From contig ML769419.1 in assembly GCA_009733575.1 (NCBI GenBank), positions 280,516 through 344,515 of the forward strand: DNA of 64,000 nucleotides. Direction: 5' to 3'. The notes under the pieces were generated by a model, which made no database searches, was not told the DNA's origin, and saw only the letters and a program-made list of their open reading frames with translations. Source of the stretch: Gymnopus androsaceus JB14. Lineage: Eukaryota > Basidiomycota > Agaricomycetes > Agaricales > Omphalotaceae. Of the stretch, positions 58,732 through 64,000 are shown piece by piece (within the stretch, counting starts at the first letter, position 1; each line of letters starts with the position of its first letter). Both the position numbers and the translations under genes were made by a program.

Positions 58732-60206
58732 TCATACTACAAGCTGGCTTTTGTCAGATTGAGAATATAACTGCGCATTCACAGCTGTTGATCCATTGCT
58801 GGACCTGCTTGTCATATCCTGCATTTCGAAGACAATTGTGTCTCTTAACGCTGTTTCAGAGATATATGAGCGTGAGGATACCAAAGGCGAAGCTTCCATA
58901 TGAACGATGATGATAATTGCAACGGGATACAAGGCCTGTGTGAGAAATATTTTTTGTCAGTCACAGTGATATCATCAAGTAGTTCAAGTCCGAGCGAACT
59001 TACTGCACATCCATTAGCGACTGCTGTAATTAGTCCATATGCAAAGATTTCTGACGATGTTGGCCCGCTGTTAATGAACTCAGCAACACCATTGAGAATA
59101 GCATAAGCAATCTGAGTCGAGAAAGAGAGAGAGACAGTTAGCAGTTAACATAAATGGCAAAATGGTACTTCAACCTGAATCATACAGAATCCCAAGCCCG
59201 ATTCAACGAGAATAAGAAGGACTTTCTTCACTGGAGACTGTTGTGTCTGTAGGTGATGTATACCCTTAGATTGCCGATGTAATCCCCTGAAAAGTCAAAG
59301 CGTAAGTTGGCACAAGTTATGCGACGGAAGTATTTTGATAATGAATTACCAAGCCTTTAAGCCAATCAACGTCGTGGCAAATGCATTTACAACCAGAGAG
59401 ACCACGAGCGAAACCCAATCCAAGGTAATTGCACCGTCTGCAAGTTGAATATCAAGCCCTATATCGTCATAGATAGCATCGACAACATTAACACCTAGGT
59501 TAAATATATCATCCTGCTGACGCAGATTCATTCTACGCAAGGCCACTTACCTATATTTCCAACCATGAGCAGCATTAACACAAAGGCCAATAGATATCTC
59601 TTCCCCTTTTGCCGTAAATCCAAAACGACCCAAGCTCTCCATAATACAAGACCATCCCCAATGCATAGCTGTAAGAGCATCGGCAACCAGAATATGCTCA
59701 TTGGTAATGTTCCAACTCACATTGATAGTAGGCCCCCAAAACTGAATTGCCTGCCATGGTACATCTCTGTCTGAAGCAGCGTCGATACTTATTGATAGAT
59801 CTTGTATAGTATTCGGAATCGGATGCACAAGAGCAAAGGAAATAAACAGAAGGTGGGAACCATTTCGGTCAATAAAGTCCCCAGTGAGTGAAAAAAAGAC
59901 AATAATCAAAAGTGCAAGGAGAGCTCGATGCGTAGGTCCCTTTAGTGGCTTGGAGCTACAAAAAACTCATCATGCATCATTCACAAGAAAATAATGATAA
60001 TTACTCACCAAAACATGTACAGGGCAGTAAAAAAAGAGAGTGCGTATAAACCTGGATAGCAAAATCAAAATCTAAAATCCTAAAGGCGAAATAAGAAATA
60101 AGGACTCACCATACATGACACAGTTGCCTATGAGATTGATCATGTCGGCTCCGCCGTAGAGTGTCTCCCCCAATTCAACCAGTGCTGTAACATCGCCTGG
60201 GGTCAT
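58732..60206 (-). CDS. Seven-helix membrane protein, paralogue of the 39.5-40.8 kb gene (7TM gene 2)
   Basis: Eight exons agree in phase and give 353 residues: 60110-60206, 60009-60051, 59721-59955, 59551-59668, 59350-59494, 59175-59286, 59004-59111 and 58732-58935. The start MTPGDVTALVELGET leads into seven hydrophobic segments. Diagnostic blocks are CIGDGLVLWRAWVVLDLRQK (conserved W-R-x-W-V after helix 3), VVNAFATTLIGLKAW, KVLLILVESG and ALYPVAIIIIVHM, followed by a Ser-rich tail. The intron at 59669-59720 is read through by a longer open frame, which misleads simple frame reading. The function is unknown; the family is expanded in Agaricomycetes, to my knowledge. Confidence 0.85.
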
Positions 60207-61112
60207 CTTTAGAAACAAAAAAGGTGTTGATTTGCGATGTCCAGACTGGGAAGTTCCAAAGTAAACTTGAACTTGAAGGGGTTTGACTGTGCGGCGATCA
60301 CTGACTAATGTAGCATAAGTGTTTTTATGAGTGTTTGAGATTGAATCACCAACCTATCCCCGAGCCTGCAACGCGAAAGATTACCACTGCATCCGACTAC
60401 ATTTAACTGGTAGATAAGACTATTCGGATATAGAACAAGGCAAGTTAGGCCACTGCAGCCGTTGAGTAAGTCATAAGGCCCAAGGGGTCGAAATTCAGTC
60501 CAGGTATTGCGTTCTGATGTCGATGAATGTTTCACGGCTAAATCATAGTCCCGAATGTTAAAACGTTGATAGGCGCTGAGATTTCCAAATATGAGGAGCG
60601 ATAAGCAAGAACCACCGTACATATTGTACTGGGTATAACGGAGAAACAGGAGGAGAAAGGGTGGGGTGGTTTAGTGCTGCATTTCCTGCATATACAGAGG
60701 CAGAGGAGGAGGAGGGGGGGTTGGAAACGGAGGTACAGAGAAGCAAGAGAAGGAGACCGATAGGGGAGATGACCATGCTCATCTGAATCGATAGTAACAT
60801 TCAATGTGCTAGGCGTATGTTTCTCGGGCTCGCTGACAAAAGTTTTGCGCTTGGTTTCAATCTAGCTAGATCTAATATCTGACTCCTAGAAAAACGTATG
60901 TGAAAAGGGGAAGCGGGGATCCACGGGTGCTGATGAAGTATTCACAATACGGCATTAAAATTGATACAGCGCCTGTAGACTAGAAATTATGGTGGATGTA
61001 AATTAATACTAATCTAAGAAACAAGTACCAAATTACCCAACCAACTAAGTTTTGGCCATGTCGACGAGAAAATCTAGAAAATCTATGAATAAAAGATGGA
61101 ATAACAATCCTT
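60207..61112. other. Intergenic region
   Basis: Minus-strand open frames at 60305-60804 contain a CT-rich (GGAGGAGGGGGG on plus) tract and hydrophobic runs but no recognisable family. No gene is called. Confidence 0.4.
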
Positions 61113-63130
61113 CTATGCAGCAGCGACAGCACCAGACGACTCTCCCTGACCCTTCGCGAAATCGACCTGGTGATGATGTTCCGGTTCCCTCCCTCCAGTC
61201 AACATCTCCCCGCCCTTGCTCTCAACATCATGCCCAATCTCCTGCTCCAACCCGACATAATCATACGCAAACTCTCCCATGTCATATTCGTCCAACCCAA
61301 CAATCTCTGCATCCTCCGACCCGCGCATGCGAAGAATTCCGAACGGGAAGAAATGCATGAGCCAGAGGATGACCGTGGTCATAACGAAAGAGTAGGAGAG
61401 GGCTGCTGTAGAGTCGGCGAGTTGGTAACCAAGTTGGATGTAGTTGTGGTCGAGCCAGCCACCAGGAATGACAGTGATGCCGTCGAAAGCGGCTACAGAA
61501 GCTTGGGCGAAGAGACCAGTGAGGACATTTCCAACGATGCCGCCTATTGCGTGTGAGGCGAAGATCTGTTCGGAAGGAAGGTCAGTATAGATAAGGGGTC
61601 AGACGATGAACGAATCACGTACATCAAGCGTATCGTCGTACCCAAATACGAATTTGAGTTGAGTGGCAAAGTTGCAGAAGGTACCTGCGGCGACACCGAA
61701 CAGCACAGAAGCAGCTGTCGATGGGGATAGCAGTAGACGTGAGTAAAACAAAGCGAAACAAAAAGCAGGAGCGAATGAGGAGACTTACGAGCACCGACAA
61801 ATCCCGACGCTGGAGTAATGGCCACCAGACCAGCGATAGCGCCACTGCAGAAGCCTACAACAGACCATTTCTTCTCAATGCGGTAGTCCTACCGGAAAAT
61901 AAGTACTTGAGAATCGAAATCCGAAAACCAAGGCTTACCCAGAGCATCCAAGTAAGTCCGCCAACGCTAGCAGCCAAGTTGGTGACAGTGCATGCCATCG
62001 CAGCACGAAGGTTAGCTAGAGAGATTTTTAAGCAACCGTTCGCGGCTGTACCGAATCTTCACTTACCACTAAGTGCGGATCCTCCATTAAAGCCGAACCA
62101 GCCAAACCAGAGCAGCACCGTCCCGAGAATGACATAGCTCGTATTATGGGGTTTATACGCCAACCTATCGGTTCCGTATCCACGGCGTTTACCAAGGTAG
62201 ATCGAGATGGCAAGAGCAGCAGAGCCAGAGCTAATATGAACTGGGGAACCACCGGCAAAGTCGAGTCCACCGAGAACGAACGACCAGCCACTAAAGAGAG
62301 GTAATTAGTTGGGCACAGATAGTGAATATTGGACGAATTTTCACTTTGAGTTCCAAGTCCAGCATGCAATTGGATCGTATACAAGAGTTGACCAGATGAA
62401 GACAAATACGGCACAGGGACCGAGACGACCTCGCTCAGAGACGGCGCCTAGGGCGAGCATTGGCCTGCAGAAAGGTCAGTGATAATGGATAGGGCATGTT
62501 GAAAGGGAGTGTAGTACGTGATAGCAGCGAACATGAGTCTGAAGAAAAGATTTAGTATGCCTAAGAACTCGGCTTCCAAGTCTGTCACACATACTGGTAG
62601 ACTGAAAATACAAGTGCAGGGATGCGAGCACTGCCAATTGAAGGAGACGCATCAACGCCTTTCATCCCAAAGTATTCTGAAGGAAAGCTTTAGTATGGTT
62701 AGAAAGCCGATTTCCGAGTATGTCACATACTCAAATCTCCGATGAAAGCACTTCCTGTTTCGCTAAAAGCTAGAGAGTAGCCCCAGAAAAACCACTAAGG
62801 AGAGCGAATGAGTTGGAAACAAATATGGAGAAGCTTGCACGGACCTGGAATGAGACCACAGCCAATGCCATGACGCTCATATACATCATTGAAAGCGCAT
62901 TCTTCCGTCGTAACAAACCAGAATAAAAGTATCCGACGCCAGGAATCATAATCCAAACCAAAGCAGTTCCTGCAAGCGTCCACGCAATGTCACCATTTTG
63001 GTATACTGTCTGCGTTCCCGATGGGTCTGTGTAAACAATACTTCCCGCTGAATTCGACTTTGAATTCGTGTTTTTATCTCATATTATTGGAGAAAATAAA
63101 CTTACAATTGTCGTAGGTTATGTTAACCAT
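61113..63130 (-). CDS. Ammonium permease (AMT/MEP family)
   Basis: Eleven exons agree fully in phase and give 486 residues: 63106-63130, 62845-63047, 62731-62794, 62595-62676, 62518-62538, 62345-62464, 62067-62290, 61939-62015, 61789-61888, 61623-61714 and 61113-61565. Family marks are [44 protein letters not shown] (first pore His near 190), [20 protein letters not shown], and [18 protein letters not shown] (second pore His near 341). The cytosolic tail has [16 protein letters not shown], typical of fungal Mep/Amt proteins. It imports ammonium at the plasma membrane under nitrogen limitation. Two neighbouring introns (62677-62730 and 62539-62594) are similar in sequence to each other. The upstream region holds GATAA words, the core site of nitrogen-regulatory GATA factors. 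Confidence 0.96.
62539..62594 (-). repeat. Intron resembling the neighbouring intron at 62677-62730
   Basis: Both introns begin GTATGTG and share CATACTAAA (branch site) and CTTCAG. They align without gaps over their last 47 nt with about 35 identities by eye. This may be an introner-like pair. Confidence 0.5.
62677..62730 (-). repeat. Intron resembling the neighbouring intron at 62539-62594
   Basis: Partner of the preceding entry. It reads GTATGTGACATACTCGG at its 5' end and CCATACTAAAGC followed by TTTCCTTCAG at its 3' end. Confidence 0.5.
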
Positions 63131-64000
63131 GTTAACGAGGTTTTCTTGGGAGTAGGGAAGAAAGGGGCACACTGGACGACAAATTCATGGTCGTCGATGT
63201 GGTAGAAAGGTAATGCGGTTTTGCCGAGAAAAATGCCGCGATAAAGGCTTGGCCGCAGGCGTTTTAGACGCTGAATTTTCCTTCTTTGGCGATCCACTTT
63301 CAGTCTCCCCAATATCAATAAAACGCCGGAATTCGGCTCTCAGTTCAGCTAGTCGAAGGATTCATAGAAATCAACAGGGAAAAAGTCAAAGATTGCGGTA
63401 GATTGCAGTACTGTTACAGGATCTCACGGTACCCAGTTCCTTATTTGCTATCTCGCGTGGACTAAACCCCTGCCAGTGTGAGGACATTTTTAGGCAGTGC
63501 GTTTTGAAGCCGATTCATTGAATTTACCCTCCGTCTTTGCATGAGATATGAAGCGAAGGAAGGCGCTCAGCTTAGCTCAGTGCGCACGAAGCATCCAAGG
63601 AAAATCGGATAACCGCTCGCGTATTTTTCGAACTCCTTCAGCGTTGAAGATGGTACTTATGTATATTCTAGTACATACAAACTAGTACGAAGGAGGATGC
63701 TGCTTGAATGACACAGACGCAACAACACTCCATACTACTTCCGATTCCTAGCCTCTATTCCGCCAAGTAACTCAAGCAGTTGTAATCCTACATCAAAGGG
63801 TCATGGCTCCGCTGATCCTTCTCTTGCTCAATCGGTGTTTACACAGGTGATGCCGCCGGATTTTACCAATCTGTAACAAACCAAAGTCGGCTAAGCTTGT
63901 GGAACGGTACGATTATTGGGTATTTGCATTGATGCAGCCGCAGATGCTCACCGAACTGAATCTTTCCAGGCTACAGTGGATGGAAGTGGTGATAGGAGAT
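63131..64000. promoter_or_regulatory. Upstream region of the ammonium permease gene
   Basis: No gene is seen. GATAA words occur at 63240-63244 and 63608-63612. Such sites bind AreA/Nit2-type GATA factors that switch on ammonium permeases when nitrogen is scarce. The words are short and common, so this is only suggestive. Confidence 0.35.

Noticed and set aside
59547..59720. Apparent frameshift in the seven-helix gene at 58.7-60.2 kb
   Set aside because: A 52-nt GT-AG intron at 59669-59720, read through by a longer open frame, resolves the conflict and restores the W-R-x-W motif, so the gene is intact.

Overview
The window reads as a chromosome segment of a mushroom-forming basidiomycete (Agaricomycete-like fungus). 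The evidence is the density of 50-60 nt GT-AG introns (7 in 7TM gene 2, 10 in the ammonium permease, 12 in the MFS gene), a seven-helix membrane protein family that I associate with Agaricomycetes, an RTA1 protein, an F-box/LRR relic and abundant small non-autonomous DNA transposons. All identifications come from reading the sequence; no database search was run.

Left part, 1-19 kb: a transposon island with no convincing host gene. A Ty1/copia pol fragment and its 3' LTR (1-1443) sit beside an older copia gag-protease relic. Then come several MITEs, some with readable target-site duplications: TA-flanked elements with CATCAGC ends, two hAT-like elements with 8-bp duplications, and a 439-bp inverted-repeat element. 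A dispersed repeat family between 8.7 and 16.1 kb is built around the short word AAGGTA or AAGTTA. A degraded P-loop helicase-like fragment lies near 18.5 kb. About 1.44-7.55 kb is almost free of CpG, with sharp edges.

Middle part, 20-43.5 kb: host genes. These are a low-complexity protein (20.2-21.9 kb, -), an F-box relic (22.7-24.6 kb, +), an intact seven-exon short-chain dehydrogenase (24.55-25.85 kb, +), a hotdog thioesterase (28.56-29.89 kb, +), an RTA1-like membrane protein (30.4-31.8 kb, -, frame broken), a small conserved-looking protein (33.4-34.2 kb, +), a poorly resolved membrane-protein region (34.6-36.6 kb, -) containing an intron-bearing tRNA-Ser(AGA), a nucleotidyltransferase-fold gene with one frame break (37.9-38.6 kb, -), and a seven-helix protein (39.45-40.83 kb, -). 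A 916-bp element with about 115-bp terminal inverted repeats and an 8-bp target duplication lies at 42.55-43.47 kb.

Right part, 44.4-64 kb: the most interesting locus is a hybrid NRPS-PKS gene (44,366-50,675, +), with domains condensation, adenylation, two tandem carrier domains and a terminal ketosynthase. That is close to the order of tenuazonic acid synthetase (TAS1) of ascomycetes. The ketosynthase has Asn where the second catalytic His normally stands. The gene has two apparent frame breaks, and an inverted-repeat insertion sits between the C and A domains. A fully readable 13-exon DHA1-type MFS exporter converges on it from the other strand, so the two could form a minimal metabolite locus. 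Beyond it lie a Ser-rich single-pass membrane protein, two genes only 7 nt apart (the second a MYND-finger protein), a second seven-helix protein, and an intact 11-exon ammonium permease in which two neighbouring introns resemble each other.
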